This document shows, in pieces, positions 33,226-44,656 of a stretch of DNA of 64,000 nt. A model generated the notes under the pieces. The model did no database searches. It was not told where the DNA came from and saw nothing but the letters and a program-made list of their open reading frames with translations. A program made the translations under genes and the position numbers. Source of the stretch: Zonotrichia leucophrys gambelii (lineage: Eukaryota > Chordata > Aves > Passeriformes > Passerellidae); assembly GCF_028769735.1 (NCBI RefSeq), contig NW_026992295.1, positions 1 through 64,000 of the forward strand. The letters are read 5' to 3'. Within the stretch, counting starts at the first letter, position 1. Every line of letters starts with the position of its first letter.

Positions 33226-33540
33226 CGGGAACAGCCCATTCAACTTCTCCAGTCGCTCCCAGTAGAGCCCAGTTCTTCCCCAGTACAGACCAACACAACC
33301 CCATTACAGCCCAGTTCATCCCAAGTAGAACCCAGTACAACCCCAGTGCCCCTCCTGTCCCTCCCAGTACAGCCCAGTCCCTCCCAGTTCCCCCCCAATA
33401 TCATCCACAGGATACCCCAGTGTCCCCAGTCTTCCCCGCAATGGCCCCATTGTCCCCAGTATGTCCCAGTGTCTCCCACAGCATTCCCAGTGTTCCCAGT
33501 ATGTCCCAGTCCTCCGCAGTGTTTCCAAGGACAGTTTCAT
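33226..33540. repeat. CCCAGTA-type minisatellite (left arm)
   Basis: Degenerate repeats of phrases such as CCCAGTATGTCCCAGT and CCCTCCCAGTACAG, with irregular units of 10-20 bases. Mirrored at about 36045-36400. All frames across it are low-complexity artefacts. Confidence 0.7.
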
Positions 33541-34079
33541 TTCTCACGGTGGCCGTGGCAGCCAAACCCAGCAGTGGGGTCAGTGCAGTGCCCATGGCCA
33601 CAGCCCCTTGCAGGGGCCCAGTGCAGCTTGGGCTGATGTTCCACCCTCACAGCTGGCCCAGGGCAGCTCTGCAGTGGCTTTGGTGGCCCCTGGGACTGGC
33701 ACCCACCTGAGCAGTGTGTCTGTTTGCACTGGGGAAACTCAGCAGTTTGAGATTCCTGCAAAAACCCCAAAAAGGGAAAACCCCTCTTAGGCTGAGTGCA
33801 GCCAGCTCTGCAAGCACAGCAGGGCCCAGGGCAGTGAGGACAGACAGGATGGGGCTGGGCAATGTGGAGCAAGGTTGTCCACACTGGGTCAGAGCTTCAG
33901 GCACAGCTTCTGTGAGCAGGCCAGAGCTGCTGAGGAGAGACCCTGGGTCAATATCAATCACAGAATGCTGCAATCACCTCTGCTCTAAAGAGAAATTTAA
34001 TCAAAGACACCCTTTAAAAAAGGAATGTATATTTTATTACTGCTCTTTGAAATCTTTCTCCATAACTGGACTAGGAAAA
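33541..34079. other. Inner palindrome arm, no gene seen
   Basis: Non-coding; its mirror is 35516-36060. This is among the best-matching parts of the two arms by eye. Confidence 0.5.
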
Positions 34080-34250
34080 CTTTAATGACACTCTCAGGGC
34101 TTTGCCGTTGTTTACATCAGAGTCAGTCTTTGAGAGTCAATAACACAAAGTTAAATTTAAACTCCAAATTTTCTTGAAGTTTTAATGGCTCCCCCTGAGG
34201 GACACCACTGGGAAACTGTCCCCAGGTTCCAGTTAGAGCAGAACACTGGA
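34080..34250 (+). repeat. Recurrent OR-unit block, copy 3
   Basis: TTTAATGACACTCTCAGGGC through CCCCCTGAGGGACACC and GTCCCCAGGTTCC. Inverted-repeat similarity to the right arm fades inside it at about 34190. Confidence 0.7.
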
Positions 34251-35369
34251 GGCAGTGATGACAGCTGGGGACAAACAAGGCCAAGGTGTCTCTGGTGTGG
34301 AGCAAAGCTGGATGTGTTTCAGGAATGCAAAGGGCCAAGGCCTGAGCCCCAGCCCCTGGCCAGGCAGATCCTGTCCCTCCCTCCTTGCTCAGGGCTCTTC
34401 CCGGGATGGGCACTGGCATGTGGGGATGTGCAATGGCAAGGGCAGGAGCATGGGGCGGCCCCTGCCAGGCTGCTGAGCAGGGACAAGGAGGCAATGAGGC
34501 CCCAGCCCTGCAAGGGTCACTTGTCCCCTCGCGGCCTCAGGCCCAGGGCCAGCAGCCATGGCCAAAGTGCTGCCCAAGTTGGCTCTGGCAGGGCTGTCTT
34601 GCAGCTGCTGCCCATCCCTGTGCCCTGTGCAGCCCAGGCTGTCCCACGGTGTCCCTGCCCTGCGCCTCTGTCCCTGCAGGCTGTCGGCATCCCCCGGCTG
34701 CCCCACCTGGCTGGGCCCTTCCTTTGCTGACAGCTCTGCCTCCTGCCTGCCTCTGCCTGTCCACACAAAGCCTTGGGCTGATACCAAAAGGGTTAATTAA
34801 TTCAGTTTTTTCTGTGCCTGTGAACTTTCAGCACAGGAACAAGGCATGCAGGGGCTGCTTTCCCAGCAGGAATGGTTGGAGGGAAGATGAAGACATCTGG
34901 CTGAAGGGTGCAGGGATAGAGAAAACAAGGACGGAATCTGGGAACTTGGGGTGTGATTTATGGAAATCGGTAAATTGTAATTCACATTTAGTGACTGTAT
35001 ATAAACAGCACACTGGTAGGATTACATGTCCATGTGCGGTTGGGAGTTATCCCTCACTACAGCTCAGGCCTGAGTAAATTATACCCTCGAAAATACCAAA
35101 TGAGAGCAGCTCTGTGCTGAGTGGAGTGGAAACTGAGGACAGCAGAGGAGATCTAGGAGGGATTGAAGGGACGTTTCAGAGATGGTGGATCATTTTGGCA
35201 TAATAGAGAACATCCAGAGAAAGAAAGAATTAAGGCAATGGGCAGATAGGGAAAACAGACAGGACCCAAACAGAAAGGAATTTCCCTGCCAGGGCAGGGC
35301 TGTAGTGCAGCATGTCCCCCAGAAGGAGCCTTTGTGTGGGCAAGCAGAGGCAGGCAGTCATGGTCCTCA
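34251..35369. other. Palindrome spacer
   Basis: Unpaired centre of the inverted repeat. The left part is GC-rich and resembles the OR upstream flanks in composition. The right part (34790-35170) is AT-richer and single-copy in this window. No gene or structured RNA was recognised. Asymmetry such as this is expected when a perfect palindrome has been destabilised. Confidence 0.55.
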
Positions 35370-35520
35370 GTGGGAGCCATTAAAACTCCAAGAAAATTTG
35401 GAGTCTAAATATAACTTTGAGTTCTTGAGAAGTTTTGTGAAGACACTGTCAAGGACTGAGTTTGATGTAAACAACAGCAAAGCCCTGAGAGGGTCATTAA
35501 AGTTTTCCTAGTCCAGTTAT
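35370..35520 (-). repeat. Recurrent OR-unit block, copy 4
   Basis: Inverted partner of copy 3: AAAACTCCAAGAAAATTTGG, GATGTAAACAACAGC, CCTGAGAGGGTCATTAAAG. Together copies 3 and 4 form the inner ends of the two arms. Confidence 0.7.
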
Positions 35521-36044
35521 GGAGAAAGATTTCAAAGAGCAGTAATAAAATATACATTCCTTTTTTAAAGGGTGTCTTTTGTTAAATTTCTCTTTAGAGC
35601 AGAGGTGATTGCAGCATTCTGTGATTGATATTGACCCAGGGTCTCTCCTCAGCAGCTCTGGCCTGCTCACAGAAGCTGTGCCTGAAGCTCTGACCCAGTG
35701 TGGACAACCTTGCTCCACATTGCCCAGCCCCATCCTGTCTGTCCTCACTGCCCTGGGCCCTGCTGTGCTTGCAGAGCTGGCTGCACCCAGCCTGAGAGGG
35801 GTTTGCCCTTTTTGGGGTTTTTGCAGCAATCTCAAACTGCTGAGTTTCCCCAGTGCAAACAGACACACTGCTCAGGTGTGTGCCAGCCCCAGGTGCCACC
35901 AAAGCCACTGCAGAGCTGCCCTGGGCCAGCTGTGAGGGTGGATCATCAGCCCAAGCTGCACTGGGCCCCTGCAAGGGGCTGTGGCCATGGGCACTGCACT
36001 GACCCCACTGCTGGGTTTGGCTGCCACGGCCACCGTGAGAAATT

Positions 36045-36400
36045 AAACTGTCCTTGGAAACACTGGGGAGGACTGGGACATACTGGGAACGCTGTGGGTG
36101 ACACTGGGACATACTGGGAGTGACCCTCGGGGATACTGGGACATACTGGGGACAGTGGGGCCATTGCGGAGAAGACTGGGGACACTGCGGCATCCTGTGG
36201 ATGTCATTGGGATGAACTGGGAGGGACTGGGAATAAACTCAGGTGTATAGGGAGGGACTGGGCTGTACTGGGAGGGACTGGAGGGGCACTGGTCTCGTAC
36301 TGGGTTCTACTTGTGATAAACAGGGCTGTACTGGGTTGTACTGGTCTGTACTGGGGATGAACTGGGCTGTACTGGGAGGGACTGGATACGTTGAATGGGC
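36045..36400. repeat. ACTGGGA-type minisatellite (right arm)
   Basis: Complement of the left-arm repeat: GGGACATACTGGGA and ACTGGGAGGGACTGG units, about 20 degenerate copies. Confidence 0.7.
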
Positions 36401-37450
36401 TGTTTCCGCCTCCACCATATCCCATTTGCCGAGACTCCCGCCCATCACCGCGAGCAGCCAATCAGCGCCGGAGATCGGAGACTCGGGGACAGTGCGTACG
36501 GTAGCCACAACTCCCGTCATGCCCTGCCGCCTGATTGAGCCCCATTGGAGCCGGGACTGCAAGGCCCGTCATGCCCTGCGCTCCAGAGAACCCCCTGGAT
36601 CCGCTACCCCTTTGTCCCTTAAGTGTCCCCCAAACCCTCCAGGATCCCTCAGTGCCCCCTCAGCGCCCATTCGGGAGCCCCCAAAAGCGTCCCCGGATAC
36701 CCTGAGTGCTCCCAACCCTACAGATACCCGGTACAGCCACTTCTGGGAATTCATCTCCTCTCCTCCACCGCGGCCCCAGAGCCCCTCAGAACACAGTCCC
36801 GCGCCTAAAACTCCTGCCGTGCCCCCGCCCTAAAGAGCCCGGTTAAAGCTCCCGGAGCTCCCCCGAAGCGCTCCCGAACCGTTTGCGTTCCCCCGAGGAT
36901 CTCAAGTCGCGGCTCGGATGCAGAAGTGTCCGCCAAGTGCCTTCCCGGACCCCCAAACAAAGCGGTGGAGCCACTTCCGGGACGACGGCTCGCATCATGC
37001 TCCGCGGCGCATGCCCAGTGCTGTTCCAGCCGGGACTTCATCTCCCGTCATGCCCCGCGCCTTTACAAAGAGCCACTGCAGCTGGGCTTCGAACTCCTAT
37101 GATGCTCCGCGGCCCCGTTTAACTGTATTAGACCCGTGCCTACAACTCCCATCAATCTCCACGCCGCTGAAAGCCCCATCAGAGCCCCCCAAGGGCCAGC
37201 CCGGAACCCGAAGGGCCCCAAATTCCCCTCCCTGACCTCCAAGGGTCCTCCTGGACCCCCGAGTGCTGCCCCAGACCCCGAACTGTCCCTCAGAATCCCT
37301 GAGTGCCCCTCCAAGTGCCCACCCGGCTCCCCTAAGTGTCCTCCAGACGCTAAGTTGTCTCTGAATTCCCTCCCCAGACCCAAAACTGCCACAAACGTGC
37401 CCCAGAAAGTTCTCCATGGACCCCGAAGTGGCCCCTTCTACCCTTTCTGT
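36401..37450. promoter_or_regulatory. GC-rich segment with ZNF143-like motifs (right arm)
   Basis: Mirror of 32161-33225. CCCGTCATGCCCTGC and ACAACTCCCGTCATGCC sites lie at about 36508-36526 and 36560-36580, and CATGCTCCGCGGCGCATG, CTCCCGTCATGCCCCGC and CTATGATGCTCCGCGG at 36990-37115. Confidence 0.5.
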
Positions 37451-37639
37451 GAAAATGAAAAAAAGCTTACAAAAGGATTGGAAATAGGACTAATTACCAT
37501 AAAGATAGAGAAATAATAGCACACTGGTTAATGAATTGATGAAGGGAATTGTGTTACTTAGAACCAATGACCAATAAATTTTTTGCTTGCTAAAAAAGTA
37601 AGTATTTTTTAATATAAAAATTAAAATTTGGTAATACAA

Positions 37640-38520
37640 ATATAGAATAACACTAATATAAACAAGAAAAAATAGTTATCCTTTATTAATTCATTGCATT
37701 TAATTTTATGGGAAAATACATAAATTTTTTATGCTTTGGGATGTCATTCTGTAGGACACGGTCAAAAATCCCTCATCTGCCTCACGACCACAGTCAAGGA
37801 CGGAGATTGAAGCCCTCCCCAAGGACTGAGACTGAGACCCTTCAAATTCTAACCCAGGGGTGCTGGCCTGACTGGAGCGGGATGTCTGCCATGGGAAGCG
37901 GGATGTTTCCCATAGGAACCAGTCCTGAAACAACGGGCCCCGCTCACTGCTGGCACCGGTTTGTGCTGTTCAGACCTGGACTGTCTGTGCCTGTTCCCAA
38001 TGGATTTATTCTCCACTGTGCCCTCCATGTGCCGTCCTGCTCCCTCCCGGCGGTAGATTATAAAAGAGCCCTGAGTTACCCAAAGACTTTGAGATTCTCC
38101 CCGACGTGACCAGATGGATCTGTTGGCCAGACCACGAGGATTTCATCTCCCTGTTGGTAGCAATTTCCCCAACCCAACCCTCCTTTCTCTCTCTCTCTGC
38201 CCTTTATCGCCTTTCTAATCCTTCTGTTACATTTGCTATGGGAATGCAATAAAAGGTGCATTTGTTTTGATTGAAAGTCCCCTGCTGTGTGTCTTTGGGT
38301 ATTGGAAAATAATGATAAATAAAGTACACATAGTTCATAGGATAAATCGTAGACACCAGCCCCGGGATGGAGAGTGTGCCTCTGTCTGACCTGCTGAAAA
38401 GATCTCGGCAGGCCAGAGAAAAAATGTTATAGATAAGAAACAATAAACAACCTTGGAAACCAGAGCCAAAGAATTCAGACTCCTTCTTGGAAACATCAGG
38501 CTGGGAAAAAAGGATTCTTG
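37640..38520 (+). repeat. LTR-like repeat, copy C (right arm)
   Basis: Plus-strand copy of the 1-522 repeat with its downstream part. TATAAAAG is at 38059-38066, AATAAA at 38248-38253, and a further AATAAAG at about 38318. A CT-rich tract (CTTTCTCTCTCTCTC) lies between them at about 38184-38200. Confidence 0.55.
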
Positions 38521-39595
38521 GGGTCATCCCCGACTGCAGGGAACCCAAGATTGGTCTTCTGGGCTATCTGGCTCAACATCAGAGTAAATCTGGAAGTTTT
38601 GCTTTAGCCCATTAAGCCATGGTGCTGGGGTGTTGTCTTTTTCCTGGGTGCCGTCCAACGCTAACCTGGTATTACTCCCTCTAGGGACTGATTCTTTTAT
38701 CCCTCTGGTCATCAGGGACCTGTAATCTCTCATGTTCCTTCTCCCCTCTTCTTGATTAGGGTCCCAGTCAGGCTCCACTGAAGGCATTTTTTGGTCACCT
38801 GGGGGCCCAGGTTGGTTTTCTCACTCCCAAATTTTCATTCCTTCAGTTCGTATTAATCGAGTCTCTTCCAGGGAAAATAGGATGTTAAAGATAGAGTTCA
38901 ATTCTCCCCATGTATAAATATTTGGGCTAAAAATTGATCAATTTGATTTGCGATTCCTACTGGGTCTTCCACTAAAGTTCGCAATTTTTTTTTAAAGTTT
39001 CCAACTTTGGACGCAGTCAAGGGAGCGTTTACAAATCCAATCTCACTGGCCACCCCGCCCATGAGAACTTCTCTGAGTGAACAATTTTTCACTTTCGCCA
39101 CTTTGGACCAGGTGTTACAACATCAGCTGTGGAGACTGACTGGGCAACTTCACTCTTGGGCATGAGATTCTGAGATGTTGTTTGGCTTCTCATTTGTGAT
39201 GGGGGAGGCAGAGCAGGAACTTGCTGGTGAATAAGGGTGAATGAGATGGCAGAGGTAAGGGGACGGTAGTGAAGGCTAAAGAGAGTAAGGAGAGGGCTGA
39301 GGGGAAGGTGGTGATGGTGTAACTGGGTTAGGAGGTGGTAAAGGAATGACAGCTGGGAGAGGAGGAGGAACTGGGTCCACAGAAAGAGGAATTGGAGGAA
39401 GGATTTGAGGTACTGCAAGGGTAGGAGGAAGTAGGTGGTCAAGGGAGTCCTAGTTTTTGTTAGCCTTCCCAGCCTCTTCTTCTTTTACTTTCCTAGCTTG
39501 CTTTCCCTCTTTTCATTTATAGACTCTTGTATTTTCCTCCTCTGAGGTGTACTTTAGCCAACAGGTGACGTTCTGTATGTGATGGGCCTTTTGCA
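38521..39595 (-). pseudogene. gag: ERV gag fragment, right arm
   Basis: Inverted partner of the fragment at 30011-31085. Minus-strand frames at 38524-38787 (NMRDYRSLMTRGIKESVPRG) and 38898-39101 (GFVNAPLTASKVGNFKKK, DPVGIANQIDQF) show the capsid start, and 39089-39442 covers the Pro-rich linker. Confidence 0.8.
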
Positions 39596-39599
39596 GGAA

Positions 39600-40960
39600 C
39601 TTGGGGTAAAAAAGGAAGGTGCATCACCTTTGGACAGAGAGGCAGGTAACTCAGGAAATGTGTAAGGATGTTGTTAGGTTATACAGAAAGAAAATTAGAG
39701 AGGTGAAAGCTTAAGGCTTACCCAGGCCATTTCTGTGAAGGATAATAAAAATATTTCTATAAATACATTACTGACAAAAGGAGGTACAAGGACAATCTCC
39801 ATTCATTATTGGGGGAGATGGGGTTACCAAATATGAGGGAAAGGCTGAGGCACCTAACCCCTTCTTTGCCTCAGTTTTCAAGAATAAGACAGGTTGTCCT
39901 TGGGACAAGTGTTCTCCTGAGCTGCTGGATGGGCACAGGGAGCAGAACAGCCCCCTGTATTTCAGGAGGAAGCAGTTGGGGACCTGCTGAGACTCTCAGA
40001 TTCTCACAGGTGCATGGGATTGGATGGGATCCATCCTAGGGGGATGAGGGAGCTGTGGATGAGCTCCCCAAGCTGCTCTCCATCATTTACCATCAGTGCT
40101 GGCTCAGCAGGGAGGTCCCAGAGGACTGGAGGTGCCAGTGTGAGCCCATCCCCAAGAAGGGCTGGAAGGAGGAGCTGGGGAACTCCAGGCCTGTCAGCCT
40201 GAGCTGGGTGCCCAGCAAGGTTATGGAACAGATCACCCTGAGTGCCATCACCGGGCACCCACAGGATGGCCGAGGAGTCAGAGCCAGCCAGCGTGGATTT
40301 CAGTATCTGCACTGATGATCTGCATGAGGGGACTGAGTCCAGCATCAGCAAATCTGCAGATGACACCAAGGTGGGTGTGTGTGGATCTGCTGGAGGGTAG
40401 GAGAGCTCTGCAGAGGGCCTTGGACAGGCTGGATCCAGGGCCCAAATCCAACAAGGTCAGGTTGAACAAGACCAAGTGCCGGGTCCTGCACTTTGGCCAC
40501 AACAACCCCTGCAGTGCTACAGGCTGGGGACAAAGTGGCTGGACAGCAGCCAGGCAGAAAGGGACCTGGGGGCACTGATGGACAGCAGGCTGGACATGAG
40601 CCAGCAGTGTGCCCAGGTGGCCAAGAAGGCCAATGGTCTGGATCAGGAAGGGTGTGGCCAGCAGGAGCAGGGCAGGGATTCTTCCCCTGCACTCAACACT
40701 GCTGAGGCCACACCTCGAGTGCTGTGTCCAGTTCTGGGCCCCCAGTTTAGGAAGGCCATAGAGGGGCTGGAGCGTGTCCAGAGAAGGACAACAAGGCTGC
40801 GGAGGGGTCTGGAACACAAGGGCTTTGAGGAGCAGCTGAGGGAGCTGGGGTTGTTTATCTTGGAGGAGTCTCAGGTAGACAAGGCAGTGTCAGGGCACAG
40901 GTTGGACTTGATGATCTCCAAGGTCTTTTCCAACCTTGCTGATTCTGGGATTCTCTGGAA
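39600..40960 (+). pseudogene. CR1 LINE ORF2 remnant, right palindrome arm
   Basis: RT pieces WLSREVPEDWRCQC and [15 protein letters not shown] are seen at 40055-40240. After the shared internal deletion the thumb/C-terminal part follows ([69 protein letters not shown]). The end GGTCTTTTCCAACCTTGCTG and GATTCTGGGATTCTC is the typical CR1 3' terminus. Confidence 0.85.
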
Positions 40961-42527
40961 CCACCCTTGGAGCAGTTGCAGGATGAGCCCTGGGCCTCCT
41001 CTTGAGAAGCTCCAGCAGCCCAGGTCCCTCAGCTTCTCCTGCCAGCCCCAAAGCCCATCCTGTCAGTCCTGCAGAGCCTCTGCAGCTCCTCCTCACTGCC
41101 CAGAACAGGGAGCCCCAGAGCCAGACACAGCAGCCCAGATGTGCCCCCCTGGCCTGGGGTGCCTCTGGCAAGGGAGCAGCACCAGGCACTGCAGGAGCCT
41201 GCAGACAATTTCTGCAGCACTTGTAGGATGATCCTGCTGCCCAAGGGACGTTCCTATGGTGCCATGTCAGAAACTGCAATGCGGAGTGGAAGACAGAAGA
41301 AAGTGCAAACAGGGATGGGCTGTTTGCAGGGGAGAGAACAGGGATGGGAGAGGAAGAAATCTGAACAAGGAAGAGTAGAAAAAAAGCAAAGGTGAAGCCA
41401 GGGAAATGCTCAGGGCAGTTTGGGGGTGGCTGCCAGGCAGCCCTGGCTCTGAGCAACAGCGTCTGCAGTGGGACAGGAAACTCCCAGCTGATGGGAACAA
41501 ACTTTCTGGCTGACTGCAGAGGCCAGGACAAAGCTGAGTGGTTTCCCTGGTGTCCCCCAGCTCTTGCTGGCCCCAGGGACTGATGGCATTTGTGCTCCCT
41601 GAGGTTCATGCCCCACACCAACAGCATGGGGTGCTCCCCCTACTCTGTGCAATGCAAACAGGGGCTGCGGAGCCATTGCTGCCGTGTCTGTGCCTGCAAG
41701 GATGGGGCACCTCTGTGAGCTGGGGGAGAGGCCAGGGCTGCAGAGGGGGGATGTTGTTGGCAGCTCCAACAGGACGCTCTGGGAATCTGCCCTGGACTGT
41801 CCAGTGCAATGGGGATGGATCAGCCCCTGCTCTGCTGCTCCTTCCCATCTGCCCTAGGGCCCTTGCAGAGCCCCAGCCATGCTGTTTGCCCCCAGCCTGC
41901 CCATGGCCAGCCTGGGGCTGCTCACGGGGGTTTTCTGTGCTGAGCATTGGCCTGGGTGTGTTCTGGAGAGAGCCTGGGCAAAGAGCCTGGAGCCCTCAGG
42001 CCCTGGCCTGAGGCGTCAGCGCTGCCCCAGCAGTGCCCATGGCCTGTCCCTGCTGCAGCCCCGGCACTGCCACCCCCAGGGCTGTGCCCGGCCCCGAGAG
42101 CACTCAGGCCCTGCAGCAACACCAGGGCCACCAGGGCAGTGGGGCAGGGCCACGGCAGCAGCACTGGCAACACCAAGTGCTGCTGCTGCTGCTGGGCACA
42201 GCTGCTGGGCCAGCACTGATCTGCCCCTGCTCTGCGCACAGATATTGCTGTTGCAGCTCCGGAGAAGGCATCTAAAGGCACCCCCTGCAGAAAACTTTGC
42301 TGGGAGATCCTTTACTTCATTTAAAGCCACTGAGAGTGCAGCCCCTCATTGACAGTCTGTGACCAAGGGGAAGTTGGAGAGAAACAAAATGAGAAATTGC
42401 ACAAAAAATGACATTTCTTTGGGCAGTATGAAAAAACTAAATCAAAGGAAAATAACTTGCTCAATGAAATCAACAGGTATCAAAAAGATTTTTTTTTACA
42501 AGTGAATTTTGAAAATTTGCCAGCAGT
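40961..42527. other. 3' flank of OR3 (duplicated, non-coding)
   Basis: Mirror of 27026-28637. No gene. CAGCAG/CTGCTG runs lie at about 42160-42200. Confidence 0.6.
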
Positions 42528-43460
42528 TTAATGTTTCTGAAAGCATCCAGTCATCAGTCTCCACACTGCAGCCCTGAGCTCCTGGTTCCTCAGGCTGTAG
42601 ATGAGGGGGTTCAGGGCTGGAGGCACCACTGAATACAGAACTGATAGGGCCACATCCAGGGATGGAGAGGCTATGGAGAAGGGCTTCAGATACGCAAACA
42701 CTGCAGTGCTGAGGAACAGGGAGACCACAGCCAGGTGAGGGAGGCAGGTGGAAAAGGCTTTGTGTTGTCCCTGCTCAGAGGGGATCCTCAGCACGGCCCT
42801 GAATATCTGCACATAGGAGAAAACAATGAAAACAAAACATCCAAGTCCTAAACAGCCACTAACAGCAAGCAGTCCCAATTCCCTAAGATGAGATTTTGAG
42901 CATGAGAGCTTGAGGATCTGTGGGATTTCACAGAAGAACTGGCCCAGGACATTGCCATGGCACAGGGGTAGGGAAAATGTATTGGATGTGTGCAACAGTG
43001 AGTAAAGAAAGGCACTGGCCCAGGCAGCTGCTGCCATGTGGGCACAAGCTCTGCTGCCCAGGAGGGTCCCGTAGTGCAGGGGTTTGCAGATGGACACATA
43101 GCGGTCATAGCACATGATGGTCAGGAGGGAAAGCTCTGCTCCAATAAAAAATAGAAAGAAGAAAACCTGAGCAGCACATCCAGTGTAGGAGATGTCCCTG
43201 GTGTCCCAGAGGGAATTGTGCATGGCTTTGGGGACAGTGGTGCAGATGGAGCCCAGGTCAGTGAGGGCCAGGTTGAGCAGGAAGAAGAACATGGGCGTGT
43301 GCAGGTGGTGGCCGCAGGCTACGGCGCTGATGATGAGGCCGTTGCCCAGGAGGGCAGCCAGGGAGATGCCCAGCAAGAGGCAGAAGTGCAGGAGCTGCAG
43401 CTGCCGCGTGTCTGCCAATGCCAGCAGGAGGAAGTGCCTGATAGAGCTGCTGTTGGACAT
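42528..43460 (-). CDS. Olfactory receptor OR3, gamma-c/OR14-like
   Basis: Intact 310-residue receptor on the outer edge of the right arm, pointing to the centre. It has the same start and family motifs as its sisters: HTPMFFFLLNLALTDL (Thr for Ser, one of very few changes in the first third), MCYDRYVSICKPLHY and LNPLIYSLRN. It differs in TM3 (FFFLFFIGAELSLLTI), TM4 (FLYSLLHTSNT), the second extracellular loop and TM5 (SKSHLRELGLLAVSGCLGLGC), TM7 (VFAYLKPFSIASPSLDVAL) and tail (LMTGCFQKH). The start codon context is AGCAAATGT. Its upstream region is unlike those of OR1 and OR2, so it may be regulated differently. Confidence 0.95.
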   Translation of the reverse strand: MSNSSSIRHFLLLALADTRQLQLLHFCLLLGISLAALLGNGLIISAVACGHHLHTPMFFFLLNLALTDLGSICTTVPKAMHNSLWDTRDISYTGCAAQVFFFLFFIGAELSLLTIMCYDRYVSICKPLHYGTLLGSRACAHMAAAAWASAFLYSLLHTSNTFSLPLCHGNVLGQFFCEIPQILKLSCSKSHLRELGLLAVSGCLGLGCFVFIVFSYVQIFRAVLRIPSEQGQHKAFSTCLPHLAVVSLFLSTAVFAYLKPFSIASPSLDVALSVLYSVVPPALNPLIYSLRNQELRAAVWRLMTGCFQKH

Positions 43461-44656
43461 TTGCTGGGGCCGGACTTGGGGACCTGTTTATGGATAGAAT
43501 GGACAGTAACAAGTCAGGAGAGGCTGCTTTGAGCCAAACCTTAGCCATTCCACTGGGACTCACCCACCCTGGTTCCTGCTCTGGGAAAACCTTCACCCAG
43601 GTCCCTGCCTGAGCTCCAGCTGGGCTGGCTGAGTTTGCCAGGAGCAGCCAGGCCTGTGCATGGGGGCTCTCTTGGAGCCATCCCTGCCCTGCTGCTCTGG
43701 GTTTGTGGCCATGAGGCAGAGGGATAAGGCTGGCTATTCCGGATTTGTTAGGGGAATCACTCTTAATGCAGAAAGGCTTTGTAGCAGTCGCAGTTCTACA
43801 GGGCGTGGATGGCAAGAGTTGGTTTTAGGAATTATTTTCCTACCCACACATCATTCCTGGCTCTCTGAGGTCAGAAATCCCCAGCATTCCTGCTGCACTC
43901 AGAGTTTGCCAATGAGAGATGGGAGAGGCAAAGGATTCCCTGTGGCTGAGGGAAGGTGAGCAGTTGGATGGGTTTGTTCCCAGCTGCCCTGGCTTTACAA
44001 CTTTGACTGCAATCAGAGCACAATGACACTCCTGGGTCAGCCTGGGATAAACAAGACCCTGCCCAGAGCGGAGGGATCCCTGAATGTCTCACCCTCTCTC
44101 AAGGTCTCTGGGCAAGGTCTCAGCATCCCCTTGTGCCAAGGACACTCACGGCTCCCTTGGCAAACCCAGCAGCATTTCCTCAGCTCTGGCAGATCCGCCC
44201 TTCCCCGTGGGAGATTCAGGGAACTCCCAGAGGCTCTGGCACAGATTTGCACCCAGGAGGGCAGCTCAGAGCTGGGAAGGGCACAGCAAGGAGATCCCTG
44301 GCTGTGCCCATGATGGGATCTCAGGGAGAGGCTCAGCTCATTCCCCTTTCCCATGGACTGCTTTGCCCACATAATAGAGTTAATACAGGATTATAGTTAT
44401 AGAAGTATATAATTATAATAGAGTTCATTAAGAGTTTAATAGACTTAAATAAGGATTATAGATTTATAATTATGTAATAGTAATTTATAGAGCTACAAAT
44501 ATATGAAAAATGTATAAAATGAAAAAATCTTTTTGTCATCAACCCAGCTTTCCCATCCTTCACCAAGCAGGAAATTGAAAACACTCTCAGGAGGCTCCTG
44601 ATCTTTACAGTAATCCCTGGCTTACCTTCCTTGGGAAGCGTCCTCTGGAGCTGAAC
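43461..44656 (-). other. 5' flank of OR3
   Basis: Non-coding. A very AT-rich tract (about 44372-44525, TTATAATTATAATAGAGTT-like) interrupts otherwise GC-rich sequence. No OR-unit block is found before the ERV-3 insertion; one lies on the far side at 52655-52860. Confidence 0.5.

Larger units (their letters stand above)
26093..34190 (+). repeat. Left arm of ~8.1-kb inverted repeat
   Basis: Matches the complement of 35385-43460 from the OR start codon to near the centre. Paired positions sum to about 69,550-69,600 throughout, so there are few net indels. By eye the inner half is more alike than the OR genes. Order: OR2, 3' flank, CR1, gag fragment, LTR-like repeat, GC-rich segment, minisatellite, recurrent block. 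Confidence 0.85.
35385..43460 (-). repeat. Right arm of ~8.1-kb inverted repeat
   Basis: Complement of 26093-34190; length 8.08 kb against 8.10 kb. The outer limit lies at the OR3 start codon, beyond which the two upstream regions are unrelated. Confidence 0.85.

Noticed and set aside
32220..33790. Frames of 200-265 codons in the palindrome arm
   Set aside because: They cover the CpG-rich segment and the CCCAGTA minisatellite. The protein pattern (PVPPS, VPSMSQ) simply follows the DNA repeat.
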